Counted from the stretch's first letter, positions 1-8,406 are shown. The stretch: 64,000 bases of DNA from CBDFKS01 sp965248905 (GCA_965248905.1 CBDFKS010000007.1:2096655-2160654); one strand, 5' to 3'. The notes: generated by a model from the letters alone, not told the origin. Numbers and translations are program-made.

Positions 1-2
1 AG

Positions 3-90
3 TCCGCAGAGATGGATCTTGACGGCAGTAATGTTATGGATGCTGATACATTTAGTGAGTCCGCTGTAGTGGAAACCGGAATGAGCACTA
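3..90 (+). pseudogene. Upstream piece of an unknown gene split by IS630
   Basis: An open frame runs from the window edge (codon at 3-5) to the left end of the IS630 element. If the element (91-1310) and one copy of its TA duplication are removed, the frame continues without a stop into 1313-1431 and ends in TAA. The left piece is acidic and contains no domain I recognise. The start of the gene lies outside the window. Confidence 0.45.
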
Positions 91-103
91 GTACTCAGTC
101 AAC

Positions 104-751
104 CTAATTGTTGGCAGGATAGAGATGGTGAAGCTTGACTCGGGCGTCCACAGTGGAGAATCTCCAGTCAATGGTTGCTCCGGCTTGGTTTCGTTCTGCC
201 TCCAGGGCCGCGATCTCGCCACTCAAAGTCTCTTCATCGGCAATACGCCGGCGCAGGACTCGCCTGGCCAAGACACTGAACTCGATCTCTGCCATGTTGA
301 GCCAACTACCGTGCTTGGGAGTGTAGTGAAACTCCAAGCGTTTGCGTATTCGCCTAGCCTCCTTGGGCTCGAAGGTTTCGTAGAGGGAAGCTGGTTTGTG
401 GGTGTTGAGGTTGTCCAGCACCACCCGGATCTTCTCGGACGCTGGGTAAGCTTCATCGGCCAGCCACCGCATCTGCTTAGCGAAGTCCACCATGGTACGA
501 CGTTCGGTCACTGCCACATGCCTCCAGCCCGCCAGGGGCTCGCACAGCATGAACAGGTTTCGGGTGCCATTGCGCTGGTACTCGTAATCGTATCGCTCCC
601 GTCGTGCCGGCTTGGGCGGGATCGGAGACCTCTTTTCCGCCAGCAACTGCTTGGAGGTCTCGTCGAAACAGACCACCGGGCGCTCTGGGTCATAGGGTTC
701 CGCGTAAAGGTCCAGCACATCCTCCATACACGCCACAAACTCGGCGCTCAC
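104..751 (-). CDS. IS630 transposase, catalytic DDE frame (orfB)
   Basis: 215 residues carrying the DDE catalytic domain. The first Asp is in VCFDETSK, the second in LDNLNTHKP, and the Glu in the GSWLNMAEIEF block, the IS630 signature. The GTG start overlaps the orfA stop (GTGA), but the open frame extends further upstream to the A7 run, so production as a frameshift fusion with orfA is more likely than separate initiation. The stop codon lies just inside the left inverted repeat. The frame is intact. Confidence 0.88.
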   Translation of the reverse strand: MSAEFVACMEDVLDLYAEPYDPERPVVCFDETSKQLLAEKRSPIPPKPARRERYDYEYQRNGTRNLFMLCEPLAGWRHVAVTERRTMVDFAKQMRWLADEAYPASEKIRVVLDNLNTHKPASLYETFEPKEARRIRKRLEFHYTPKHGSWLNMAEIEFSVLARRVLRRRIADEETLSGEIAALEAERNQAGATIDWRFSTVDARVKLHHLYPANN

Positions 752-1227
752 CTGGGGAATACACCACTCCTTCTTCTGCCACGGCTTGAGACTGTTTTTT
801 TCAACCGCTTGCGAATTCCCTCGTGGGACATGGAGGGCGCCAGCCCCAACTCCACCACCTTGTTTGCCAGGAGCCGCAGGGTCCAGTGGTCATGGCCTGG
901 GGGGGCCTCGCTGCACGCCAGGGCAATCAGGTGCGCTTCCCCCCGCTCATCCAGTTTGGTCGGATGTCCTGGCCGAGGATCTTCCTCCAAGGCCCGCTTC
1001 AGTCCTCCCTCCAGGTACCGCCGCTTGGTACGGCACACCGTACCCGCAGACGTGTCCAGCGCCTCCACGATGCGCATCACCCCCCAGCCCGTATCTGCCT
1101 TTAGCAGAATACGGGCCCGGGCAACCTTTCGCGCTGGGCTCTTTCCCCCGCGAATCAGTCGTTCCAACTGGTCTCGTTCTTCCCTTTCCAACCGGACCAC
1201 ATACCGTTCTCGTCCCATGGCTGCCAC
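748..1227 (-). CDS. IS630 transposase, N-terminal frame (orfA)
   Basis: 159 residues with the helix-turn-helix region typical of the N-terminal half of IS630 transposases. The last ~20 residues (SSRGRRRSG) look like an off-frame tail. The expected family motif (KPWQKKEWCIP) is present in the -1 frame and leads straight into orfB. The switch coincides with a run of seven A on the coding strand (795-801). The active protein is therefore probably an orfA-orfB fusion made by -1 frameshifting or transcript slippage, as described for other IS630 members. Confidence 0.85.
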   Translation of the reverse strand: MAAMGRERYVVRLEREERDQLERLIRGGKSPARKVARARILLKADTGWGVMRIVEALDTSAGTVCRTKRRYLEGGLKRALEEDPRPGHPTKLDERGEAHLIALACSEAPPGHDHWTLRLLANKVVELGLAPSMSHEGIRKRLKKTVSSRGRRRSGVFPR

Positions 1228-1312
1228 CCTCCTACGTCAACACTCCTAAAAAAGGGTAGCAACCTTAGACGTTTTCTTAAACAATTACCAAAACCGAGTT
1301 GACTGAGTACTA

Positions 1313-1431
1313 GTTGCGAAGAGGAGGGAAAAGTTGGCACCAAGGAGCAGGAAAGGGGCTATAGGCTGGCGATCGACAACAGGATTTGCGAGGCAACGAT
1401 ACTCATTGACGGTGGGGCACATAGCCTGTAA
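1313..1431 (+). pseudogene. Downstream piece of the gene split by IS630
   Basis: After precise removal of the IS, the frame from 3-90 continues here for about 40 codons to TAA at 1429-1431. The piece is charged at its start and ends with a short hydrophobic stretch. I do not recognise the family. That both flanks read in one frame only when exactly one TA is kept supports a real gene interrupted by transposition. Confidence 0.45.
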
Positions 1432-1434
1432 TCT
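1406..1434 (+). promoter_or_regulatory. Candidate sigma70-type promoter for the 1480 hydrolase
   Basis: TTGACG (1406-1411), a 17-base spacer, then TAATCT (1429-1434). It overlaps the 3' end of the interrupted gene and sits about 45 bases upstream of the hydrolase start, which has its own AAGGAG ribosome site. Confidence 0.4.
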
Positions 1435-1479
1435 AGGCTCACTCATATCCTATAACCTATTAGAGAAAAGGAGTATTGA

Positions 1480-2343
1480 ATGGCTATCAGTACGGAAAGG
1501 TATGATGTTGGCATCGCGGACGTGGAATACCTGCGTCACGGAGACACCCCCCTATTGGCGCGTCTTTTCAAGCCCAAGGGCAGCGGACCGTTCCCGATCA
1601 TGCTTGAAGTGCATGGAGGGGCTTGGGTCATGGGAACTCGTGAGGACGGCGACGAAGCCAACGAAGCGCTGGCTAAGACTGGTGTGATTGTGGCGGCATT
1701 GGATTTTCGTACGCAAGCACCCTATCCGGCCTCTGTGGCCGATGTCCACTACGCGGTCCGGTGGGCTAAGACGCAGGCTGCGTCGTGGAATGGCAATCAT
1801 GACCGCATCGGCGCCATGGGCACTTCCAGTGGCGCCCACCAAGCCATGCTGCTCGGCATGCGCCCGAACGATCCCCGCTACGCCGCTCTACCATCGCCGG
1901 CCGGAGCCGCGGCGCTGGATGGCGCCCTGGCCTGCGTGATAATGGTCTCTCCAGTGATTGATCCGCTGGGTCGCTATCTCTATGCCAAAGGCCTGCGGTC
2001 GGATTGCACGCCACCCCCAGGTATGGGCGAGCGGATACCCCCTATGCATGAGCAGTACTGGGGTACAGAAGAGGCCATGGCCGAGGGGGCCCCGGCGCGT
2101 ATCCTTGAGCGTGGAGAGAAGACAGCCCTGCCGCCCACGCTGGCCCTTCGCCGCAGCAACGAAGATTCGCATCCGCGCCCAGATTTCGACGAGTTCATCT
2201 CACAATACCGCAAGGCCGGCGGCCAGATCGACGTGACCATCTTCGAGGAGGAGGGTGAAGGCGTATTCGGCGATCTCTCTTCTCAGGTCGCAGAACAGGC
2301 ACTTGAGAAGATGGGCGCGTTCATCAATAAACACCTCGGCTAA
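1480..2343 (+). CDS. Alpha/beta hydrolase (HSL/esterase-like)
   Basis: 287 residues, cytoplasmic, no signal peptide. The oxyanion-hole motif HGGAW (45-49) and the nucleophile elbow GTSSG (114-118, Ser116) place it in the alpha/beta-hydrolase-3/hormone-sensitive-lipase-like group. The start follows AAGGAG at a good distance. An Asp-rich stretch near residues 228-236 could supply the acid. I cannot find the usual catalytic His in the last ~40 residues: the GEGVFG segment sits where GHGF-type motifs normally occur. Activity may therefore be altered. It begins a run of hydrolase genes (1480-6360) that suggests breakdown of small organic esters or amides, but the substrate cannot be read from sequence. 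Confidence 0.8.
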   Translation: MAISTERYDVGIADVEYLRHGDTPLLARLFKPKGSGPFPIMLEVHGGAWVMGTREDGDEANEALAKTGVIVAALDFRTQAPYPASVADVHYAVRWAKTQAASWNGNHDRIGAMGTSSGAHQAMLLGMRPNDPRYAALPSPAGAAALDGALACVIMVSPVIDPLGRYLYAKGLRSDCTPPPGMGERIPPMHEQYWGTEEAMAEGAPARILERGEKTALPPTLALRRSNEDSHPRPDFDEFISQYRKAGGQIDVTIFEEEGEGVFGDLSSQVAEQALEKMGAFINKHLG

Positions 2344-2637
2344 GTCAGACAGTCTGGTGCGCGCTTCGCGAAGACACCAAGCCGCCGTACGCAAATACGC
2401 ACAACGTGGGTCTACCGCTGATTTCTGATTTCTGACTTCGAACAGTTGTGCAGGTGGATGCTTAGAGTTGACAGGTATCCAGAGGAGACACATACTTGCT
2501 CTGTCGCGCTGAGGACCCGCTGAAGGCCCTGTGCACATTGTACAGGGAATCCCAGATTACAGAGCGCCAGGGCGAGGTGCTGCGACGCCGAGGCGTACAC
2601 GCAAGCGGGACGCACTACTAAATAAGGAGTAACTGCT

Positions 2638-3396
2638 ATGCCGTTTCATACCAAAGGCGACGTCCGCATCCATTATGAGGAGGTCGGGTCCGGGTTCCCG
2701 CTTCTCGTCACCCCCGGCGGAGGCTTGAACTCCCTGATCAGCAATTGGCCTAACCAGGTGTTCAACGCGATGGAGGAGTTCAAGAACGACTTCCGCTGCA
2801 TTACTATGGACCAGCGCAATGCCAACGGCGGCGAGTCCAGCGGGCCGATACCGGTTGACGACCCGTGGGGAGCCTTCGCCGATGACCAACTGGGACTGAT
2901 GGACCACCTCGGCATACGGGAGTTCTACTTCATGGGCTATTGCATCGGTGGCCCGTTTGCACTCAAGCTCATGGAACGGGCTCCCGAACGCGTCGTGGCC
3001 GCCGTGCTCTGCCAGCCGGTTGGGCACAACATAAAATTCCCTGATTCTATGTACAACTCTGGTCGTGATGACTGGGCACCCGAGCTGTCCGCCCGGCGGC
3101 CTGATGTGACCATGGAGAGCTGTGGAGCATACCTGCACAACCTTTACCGCGTCCAGCCGGACTTCGCGTACAGCGTGTCGCGCGACTTTGTGCGTTCGTG
3201 CCAGACGCCGATGCTGGTCATGCCTGACGACACACCATCGCACTCGTACGAGGCCGCCATGGATCTAGTAGCGTTGGCGCCTAAAGCCGAGGCGACGGTA
3301 TATCCATGGAAAGAGCAAAAGGACGTGCTCGACAGGACAATTGACCAGGTGCGTGAATTTCTCCGGGCACATCAACCCGTGGCCGCTGCCAGCTGA
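2638..3396 (+). CDS. Alpha/beta hydrolase fold protein with Cys in the nucleophile position
   Basis: 252 residues with the strand order of the alpha/beta hydrolase-1 family: a Gly-rich oxyanion loop (TPGGG, 25-29), a DQR motif after strand 4, and a nucleophile elbow GYCIGG with Cys102 replacing Ser. Cys nucleophiles occur in dienelactone hydrolases and some related enzymes. A classic C-terminal GH motif is not visible, so it could also be a non-hydrolytic member. An ATAAGGAG ribosome site precedes the ATG. It lies 294 bp after the first hydrolase on the same strand and may be co-transcribed. Confidence 0.75.
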   Translation: MPFHTKGDVRIHYEEVGSGFPLLVTPGGGLNSLISNWPNQVFNAMEEFKNDFRCITMDQRNANGGESSGPIPVDDPWGAFADDQLGLMDHLGIREFYFMGYCIGGPFALKLMERAPERVVAAVLCQPVGHNIKFPDSMYNSGRDDWAPELSARRPDVTMESCGAYLHNLYRVQPDFAYSVSRDFVRSCQTPMLVMPDDTPSHSYEAAMDLVALAPKAEATVYPWKEQKDVLDRTIDQVREFLRAHQPVAAAS

Positions 3397-3842
3397 GACG
3401 GCGCTATAGGCCCTTTGCGCTCTAGCGATGGCGGCGTGGGGCGTCGACACGCTGCAAGGGCCTGGGTCATGCCCGCTACCATCTCTAGAATCACACATCG
3501 CCTTTACCGAGGCCCGGAAGGCGTGGTTCCCCGCCTTCCCGATACGAATGCCATTGTCTGCTAGAAACTGATCGTCGAACCGGTCGACCTACTGGCCAGT
3601 TAACAATGGCAATTTGGTTTTAATTTGCAACTTGCTCAAGGCATCTATTGCCTATGCACGCTAATATAGGGGACGGGTCTCTTCCAATATGTATGTCGAA
3701 GACACCCCCAAGAATAAGGCTCTAATTTATGCTACCTCGAAGTTGTTTCAAAAGCTCCATTCCCACAAATATTGACAGTCTCCAGGGTCCGGAGCATAAT
3801 TCTGGTCAAAAGAAGATCAGGAGAAACGCAGGAGAGTCAGAT
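3397..3842. other. Intergenic stretch between hydrolase and amidohydrolase
   Basis: No gene recognised. It holds a GC-rich inverted repeat at 3516-3539 and an AT-rich segment around 3600-3670 that may carry the amidohydrolase promoter. No clear -35/-10 pair could be assigned. Confidence 0.4.
3516..3539 (+). terminator. GC-rich hairpin after the hydrolase
   Basis: Perfect 8-bp stem (GGAAGGCG / CGCCTTCC) with an 8-base loop, 120 bp downstream of the hydrolase stop. There is no T-run after it, so it is at best a weak or factor-dependent terminator. Confidence 0.3.
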
Positions 3843-4961
3843 ATGGCCAGATACAGGGTAATATCATCGGACAGCCATATAGTCGAGCCGCGGGACCTGT
3901 GGGAGACCAGGCTGGAGCCCAAGTACCGGGACCAAGCACCTCACATCGTCAGGCTGGAAGACGGAAACGACTACTGGTTCTGCCAGGATACCAACATGAT
4001 GGGTATGTTCCCCGGCACCCAGCCGGGCACAAGATTTGAGGAGCCGGAGAATCTTACCCTGGCAGGCACCTTCGAAGGAGTACAGATCGGCGGCTATATT
4101 CCCGACGAGCACGTAAAGGACATGGACGCCGATGGGATCGACATAGGAGTTCTGTATCCTTCCTGCGCCGTTGCCCTGTTCGTGACCATGCAGGATAGCG
4201 ATTTCCTTACGGCCCTCTTTCGTGCTTACAATAACTGGCTGGCCGACTTCTGCAAAACCTATCCCCATCGCCTCAAGGGTATAGCCATGATCAACGTGGA
4301 CGATGTGGAGGTGGGGATTAAGGAGATGCAGCGGTGCGCCAAGTTGGGGTTTGTGGGGTCCATGATCACGGTCTATCCTCCCCAGGGGAAGTCCTACATC
4401 AACCCCGAGTACGAGCCCCTGTGGGCCGCGGCCCAGGACTTGGACATGCCTCTCAGCCTCCACATCGGCACCAACCGGCCGGGCCCGGACGAAAGTTCAC
4501 CCATCACCGGCAGCCTCTCCGACTTCACCAACATCGACCACTGGGTGAGGATGTCCGTCTCCGACATCATATTCGGAGGAGTGTTCCGCCGATACCCCAA
4601 ACTACAGGTGGGTTCCATCGAGATGGAGCTATCCTGGGTACCCCATTTCCTGGATCGTATGGACTACAACTACACCCAGCGGGCGCCCAGAGAGGGCTGG
4701 CTGCGTTTCGACGACGACTTGCTTCCCAGCGACTATTTCCACCGCAACGTGTTCCTGGGATTTCAGGAAGACACGTTAGGCATCCGGGACCGTGACATCA
4801 TCGGTGTGGACAATATCCTGTGGGGCTCGGACTACCCCCACCAGGAGTCCACCTTCCCCAAAAGCCAGGAGATCCTCGAGGAGATTCTGGCGGAATGTAC
4901 CGAAGAGGAGAAGGCCAAGATCACCGGCGGCAACGCCGCCAGGGTATACAACCTGGGTTAG
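3843..4961 (+). CDS. Amidohydrolase family 2 metal-dependent hydrolase
   Basis: 372 residues. I chose the ATG at 3843 because GGAG ends 8 bases upstream and the protein then opens with SSDSHIVEP, the D-x-H metal motif (Asp10, His12) of the amidohydrolase_2 (TIM-barrel) family. Further metal or catalytic residues are visible in SLHIGTN and in the C-terminal GSDYPHQE block. The upstream in-frame extension to 3729 looks non-coding. Members act as decarboxylases or hydrolases in aromatic and heterocyclic compound breakdown. The exact substrate is unknown. It converges on the phosphotriesterase-like gene at 5281. Confidence 0.88.
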   Translation: MARYRVISSDSHIVEPRDLWETRLEPKYRDQAPHIVRLEDGNDYWFCQDTNMMGMFPGTQPGTRFEEPENLTLAGTFEGVQIGGYIPDEHVKDMDADGIDIGVLYPSCAVALFVTMQDSDFLTALFRAYNNWLADFCKTYPHRLKGIAMINVDDVEVGIKEMQRCAKLGFVGSMITVYPPQGKSYINPEYEPLWAAAQDLDMPLSLHIGTNRPGPDESSPITGSLSDFTNIDHWVRMSVSDIIFGGVFRRYPKLQVGSIEMELSWVPHFLDRMDYNYTQRAPREGWLRFDDDLLPSDYFHRNVFLGFQEDTLGIRDRDIIGVDNILWGSDYPHQESTFPKSQEILEEILAECTEEEKAKITGGNAARVYNLG

Positions 4962-5110
4962 GCAGTAGGCATATTCATGGGCAGCTACAAAATCATGTCG
5001 GTGCCCGGCCCAAGAGAATAGTCGGTAACTAAGATCCTTCTGCTCCGAGTGGGATGGGACGGTTCCTGGAACACGGGCCATTGGCATGGAGGCATCAGCA
5101 GTTGGGTAGA

Positions 5111-5253
5111 ATAGAGGCCACGTTGACGACGCGCGCCAGGTTATCCGCCGCTACATCGAGGCGGACCAGGTTGACGACTATGTGGAGCGTTGGAAGACCG
5201 AACCTCGAATACTGGTAAAGATAACACCGGACAGAATCTACACCCGGTATTAG
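5111..5253 (+). pseudogene. C-terminal remnant of a PPOX-class (pyridoxamine oxidase-like) flavin/F420 protein
   Basis: About 43 codons are open, from just after a TAG to a TAG at 5251-5253. The reading (an RRYI block, a Y-VERW block, then LVKITPDRIYT) matches the conserved end of PPOX-class F420- or FMN-dependent proteins, where a W..P..LV.ITP..VY pattern closes the beta-barrel. The N-terminal two thirds are missing, so this is a gene relic between two convergent genes. Confidence 0.5.
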
Positions 5254-5280
5254 CAGCCCTATCTGGCATATTGTGGAGCT

Positions 5281-6360
5281 TTAGTGGGCCAGCATGCGCT
5301 TTGGGTTTTCGACGAGCATGTTGCGGATTTGCGTCTCGGTTACGCCTCGGTCCCTCAGCTGAGGGACAATATTCTGCAGTACGTGGGAGTACCCGTCCCC
5401 ACCATATCTTTTGAGACGGTCCTTCTGGCCGTTGTCGTGGGCTAACATGATGCTTCTGTCGTACCCCGCCTGGCATAGCTCTACCAGAGCCTTCACCCGC
5501 TCTTTATCGGTTATACAAGTCCCTCGGGTGAACTGAGAATATTTCTCGTAGCCAAAATTGTCGAAAGATATGCTGATCCCTCGGTCTATCAGGCTTCGAC
5601 AATAATCCACATCTAGCTCTGGGAAGGTAGCGCTCATGTGGCTCATCCAGAACTTTTCCAGATTGGCTCCCTCTTCCTCCAGCACGTCAATATAGGCATG
5701 GCAGTCGCGCCTAAATATGCATGGATGTAGAGTAATTGCGGAATTGGTAGCCTTCTGGGCCCGCACACCTGCCCTGAGAACTTTCTCCTCGTCGGGATGA
5801 AATGGGTAGTCGGCCAGTGGGGACGTGGGGTCTCCGGTGACCCCTCCGACAGCGCACTTGATTACACCGGCTCGAATTCCTGTGTCCTCTATTCCCTCGG
5901 TTAACTCCTTTATCATAATTTCCGCGAGCTGGTCGATACTCTTCTCCTTGACGTAGGAAGGATGAGAGATGGCCACGTACCATCCCGTAGCAGCCACCAC
6001 GTTGATCTCCGCTTTATCTGCTATCCGCTTAAGCCCCGATATGTTCCGCCCCAGGCCTGGGACCGTCACCTCCACAACACAATTCCCGCCGTGGCTTTTG
6101 AAGTCCTGCAACTCAGCTACCGCCACGTCTTCCTCATCCAGGCGGAGAGCATCCTTGATCAAAAATTGATCCCTTTTTGAAACGGCGAGGTTTTCTATGG
6201 TCAACTTGGACTCTGCTAGCTTCGCTTTGGAGGCCTCTAACGGGTATTTGAAAACGGCGTGGTGGTAGAAGGTCAGGTCGAGGAGGATGTGCTCGTGTAC
6301 ACACGTAGGCCCCAGTTTTTCCGGGTCCAAATCGCCGGTTATGGTGGTTATTCGGGCCAT
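5281..6360 (-). CDS. Phosphotriesterase-related metal hydrolase (PTE family)
   Basis: 359 residues, intact. The binuclear metal site is complete: H-E-H at 22-24, a Lys in GVIKCAVGG that would be carbamylated, His in TLHP and SHMSA, and Asp in AHDN near the C-terminus. This is the phosphotriesterase-like/lactonase TIM-barrel family. Native members are often lactonases or aryldialkylphosphatase-like, and the substrate cannot be told here. Its start lies in a poorly populated region and no strong promoter was identified. Together with the three upstream hydrolases it suggests catabolism of diverse organic matter. Confidence 0.88.
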   Translation of the reverse strand: MARITTITGDLDPEKLGPTCVHEHILLDLTFYHHAVFKYPLEASKAKLAESKLTIENLAVSKRDQFLIKDALRLDEEDVAVAELQDFKSHGGNCVVEVTVPGLGRNISGLKRIADKAEINVVAATGWYVAISHPSYVKEKSIDQLAEIMIKELTEGIEDTGIRAGVIKCAVGGVTGDPTSPLADYPFHPDEEKVLRAGVRAQKATNSAITLHPCIFRRDCHAYIDVLEEEGANLEKFWMSHMSATFPELDVDYCRSLIDRGISISFDNFGYEKYSQFTRGTCITDKERVKALVELCQAGYDRSIMLAHDNGQKDRLKRYGGDGYSHVLQNIVPQLRDRGVTETQIRNMLVENPKRMLAH

Positions 6361-7177
6361 GGTTCAACTCCGATACCGCGGTGACTAAGTCCTCGGCGAC
6401 ATCAAACTTGATGCTCCCTAGTTCCACGGTTGTAGCCTGTTCCCATTCTCCTGAAATGACTCGGGACTAGTATCAGAGAGCAGCGTTCTCCAGCGAGATT
6501 CGGTAGATCCAATCTTTTTGGAGATTAATTATACCCTCCTGGGGAGCTGCCAGCACCTAATTTTCGCGCGGTATGCGAACGCGCAATCGTCGAATCCACG
6601 AAAGCCGTACACCCTCCGTGTGACGCCACTGGATACATTAAATCTGGGTAATTGGACACGACCTTCGGCACCTGCAGGGCCATGTTCCCTAGGCTGAGCT
6701 TCGATTCTGCCCAACCCACATTCAGTCCATCCCTTTGCTGTCCGTCGATTCCTGGGATGATGAAGTGAATGTCTTTGGCCACACCCTTATGGGTTCTATT
6801 CTCATGCGGGACGGGGACATGGTGAGCTCGTCGCTTGAGGGTATGGCCATCCGGTGTCGGGAGCGGTGAAATGGTGGAGCAGTGTGTCCATCACTGACTA
6901 CTCCTATGAATGCCAGTATCAGCCACGATTACCGTTACTATAAAGTTAAATGTTCCTAAAGGTCAAATCCTGCAGCTCAACCGGCTTGCTGGGCTTCATT
7001 CGGCCCTCTGGCCCTGGCAGGTGGGCTAATGTCCTCTGGGTCTTTTGGCCTACTCATATCAGGCCCTCAGCCTCATTTCAACCGCCGGACAACCTATTAA
7101 ACTTCAGACAAAGGCATCACATACACCGATGGATATTAGCTAAGTAAGGAGGTACGCCAAATGTCGTCAGAAGGAAA
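6361..7177. other. Gene-poor stretch between PTE-like gene and small membrane protein
   Basis: Contains one unrecognised minus-strand open frame (6525 to about 6860) and otherwise nothing I can name. The low density suggests a decayed locus. Confidence 0.4.
6525..6860 (-). other. Unrecognised open frame, possibly a gene fragment
   Basis: A minus-strand frame is open from about 6860 to TAA at 6525-6527. A candidate GTG start (6782) lacks a good ribosome site. The composition is protein-like (VAKDIHFIIPGIDG, then LMYPVASHGG), but I cannot place it in a family. It could be the tail of a deleted enzyme gene. Confidence 0.25.
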
Positions 7178-7408
7178 ATGAAAAAGCGTATCCTCATGCT
7201 GTTTTTAATAGGAGTAACTCTAGTATCTGGGTTGGTTGCGATACAACAGCTCGTGGAGGCTTTCGGAGTAGCTAGGGAAGAACATCTCCAAGAAAACCCC
7301 CTAACCCCCTCACACATCTTCTGGCACATCATGATAACCGTAGCATTTGCACTCATATCAGCGATCAGCGGCACCGGGTTATACAACCGCTTAAGACGTA
7401 CTCGTTGA
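7178..7408 (+). CDS. Small two-helix membrane protein
   Basis: 76 residues. Positive N-terminus (MKKR), a hydrophobic helix at ~4-24, a hydrophilic middle, a second hydrophobic helix at ~48-68, and a basic tail (RLRRTR). AGAAGG precedes the ATG. Both ends would face the cytoplasm. No family recognised. It stands alone between gene-poor DNA and a promoter/small-RNA candidate. Confidence 0.55.
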   Translation: MKKRILMLFLIGVTLVSGLVAIQQLVEAFGVAREEHLQENPLTPSHIFWHIMITVAFALISAISGTGLYNRLRRTR

Positions 7409-7493
7409 TCGTTTTCCCGGGATTAGGGGTTTGAGACGGGGCCGCAAGGAGGGGATGTCATGCTGTTGGGATAAGGGGTATATATAACCCCTA

Positions 7494-7522
7494 TTGACAA
7501 AATGCCTTAGACATTCTATAGT
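7494..7522 (+). promoter_or_regulatory. Strong sigma70-type promoter
   Basis: TTGACA (7494-7499), 17-base spacer, TATAGT (7517-7522). No protein start with a ribosome site follows on this strand. About 60 bases downstream of the expected start point there is an intrinsic terminator, which suggests a short RNA. Confidence 0.6.
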
Positions 7523-7528
7523 GGCTAA

Positions 7529-7614
7529 AGAGCCAGGCGTGATTCCCGTCGGGGGTCACAGTTGGTTCTAGGCTTACAAATACAAGGCGACTCCACCAGG
7601 GTCGCCTATTTTGT
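7529..7614 (+). ncRNA. Candidate small RNA of about 85 nt
   Basis: Bounded by a near-consensus promoter and an intrinsic terminator with no coding sequence between. Internal self-complementarity is limited (a G/C-rich segment around 7537-7560). It does not fit tRNA, tmRNA or 6S RNA as far as I can see. It is convergent with, and slightly overlaps, the DUF3800 gene, so it could also act as antisense to that gene's 3' end. Confidence 0.35.
7585..7614 (+). terminator. Intrinsic terminator
   Basis: 7-bp stem (AGGCGAC / GTCGCCT) with a 9-base loop, followed by ATTTTGTTT. It ends the candidate small RNA, and its stem overlaps the stop codon of the convergent DUF3800 gene. Confidence 0.6.
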
Positions 7615-8406
7615 TTCTTCGAATCTCCCCTGTTCTTCGTCCCTGCGATAATGATCTCTTTCTGGCATGAAATAGATACCAGGTCTAGAGTACCCTTCGC
7701 GCGAAATGAGGTCAATAGCCTTGCCTCTGATGATCTCGTAATAACGGTTGATAGCGGACAAGAATCTGTCGCCTACAGGTAAGCCCCGATTCAGCTCATT
7801 TTCCTGATAAATCCTACATACTGATGCAACCATGTCTGCGACTTGGATACCTTGTGTGAGCTTAGAGTCAACAAAAAATGGGGCCTCGCAAATGGTTCTA
7901 AAAGATTGCCCCTCCATTGAGCGATATAAGAATGATTCAAATTTGTCTGGCAAGGTGCCACCAAAGAGCGTAGGTCCATCGCCATCGAAGAGGAGTGTGG
8001 CCATCTTGCCTGAGTCCTCTGCATACTGGTTAACCCGTTGAAGTAGATATCGATATTGGTTCGGCAAGAAGGTTTGTCCTTCGGCCTCGTTACTAAATGG
8101 GAGTTCAGTAGGATGTTCCATTACCACTGCAAATAGAACAAAGGGCAGCGACCGACAGAGGTCAAAAAATGCTTCTACGGTTTCCCATTCATTGGACCGC
8201 CGTTCAAACACACGTCTGTTGATGAGTTTTACGCCTTTTAACTCCACATCGGGTGTCCCTAGGCGACGTTTAAGGGCGTAAATTTGCGCTGCGATGGAGC
8301 GGGTCTCCTGCCTGCTAATGCAAACGCTTACTACCACAGGCTTGGTCGTTGAGTCGTTGGGATGAGGCAATCCGCTTTCGTCGAGGAACACTAACATTGG
8401 GCGCAC
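7606..8406 (-). CDS. DUF3800 domain protein (RNase H-like fold)
   Basis: 266 residues. The N-terminus has the family's FLDESG motif (Asp9, Glu10), then an ELKG block, an LLFDGDG block, and the C-terminal DSKLTQGIQVADMVA motif. These acidic residues form the RNase H-like site proposed for DUF3800. The family is frequent in mobile and defence-associated regions, but its role is unsettled. No partner gene is adjacent. The gene is intact and converges with the small-RNA candidate. Confidence 0.82.
   Translation of the reverse strand: MRPMLVFLDESGLPHPNDSTTKPVVVSVCISRQETRSIAAQIYALKRRLGTPDVELKGVKLINRRVFERRSNEWETVEAFFDLCRSLPFVLFAVVMEHPTELPFSNEAEGQTFLPNQYRYLLQRVNQYAEDSGKMATLLFDGDGPTLFGGTLPDKFESFLYRSMEGQSFRTICEAPFFVDSKLTQGIQVADMVASVCRIYQENELNRGLPVGDRFLSAINRYYEIIRGKAIDLISREGYSRPGIYFMPERDHYRRDEEQGRFEETK

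Larger units (their letters stand above)
91..1310 (-). mobile_element. IS630-family insertion sequence with 13-bp inverted repeats and TA duplication
   Basis: The ends are perfect 13-bp inverted repeats, GTACTCAGTCAAC at 91-103 and its complement at 1298-1310. TA dinucleotides at 89-90 and 1311-1312 flank them inside a CTAG context. This matches the Tc1/mariner-IS630 habit of inserting at TA, often within CTAG. The 1220-bp element carries two overlapping reading frames on the minus strand that together make one DDE transposase. Confidence 0.9.

Noticed and set aside
125..1249. 374-residue plus-strand frame
   Set aside because: Antisense to the IS630 transposase; the opposite frames carry complete catalytic motifs.
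2557..3243. 228-residue minus-strand frame
   Set aside because: Antisense to the Cys-nucleophile hydrolase; His/Arg-rich shadow without motifs.
7529..7600. tRNA- or tmRNA-like end (a CCACCA-type string near the terminator)
   Set aside because: No cloverleaf or acceptor pairing; the string is the terminator loop.
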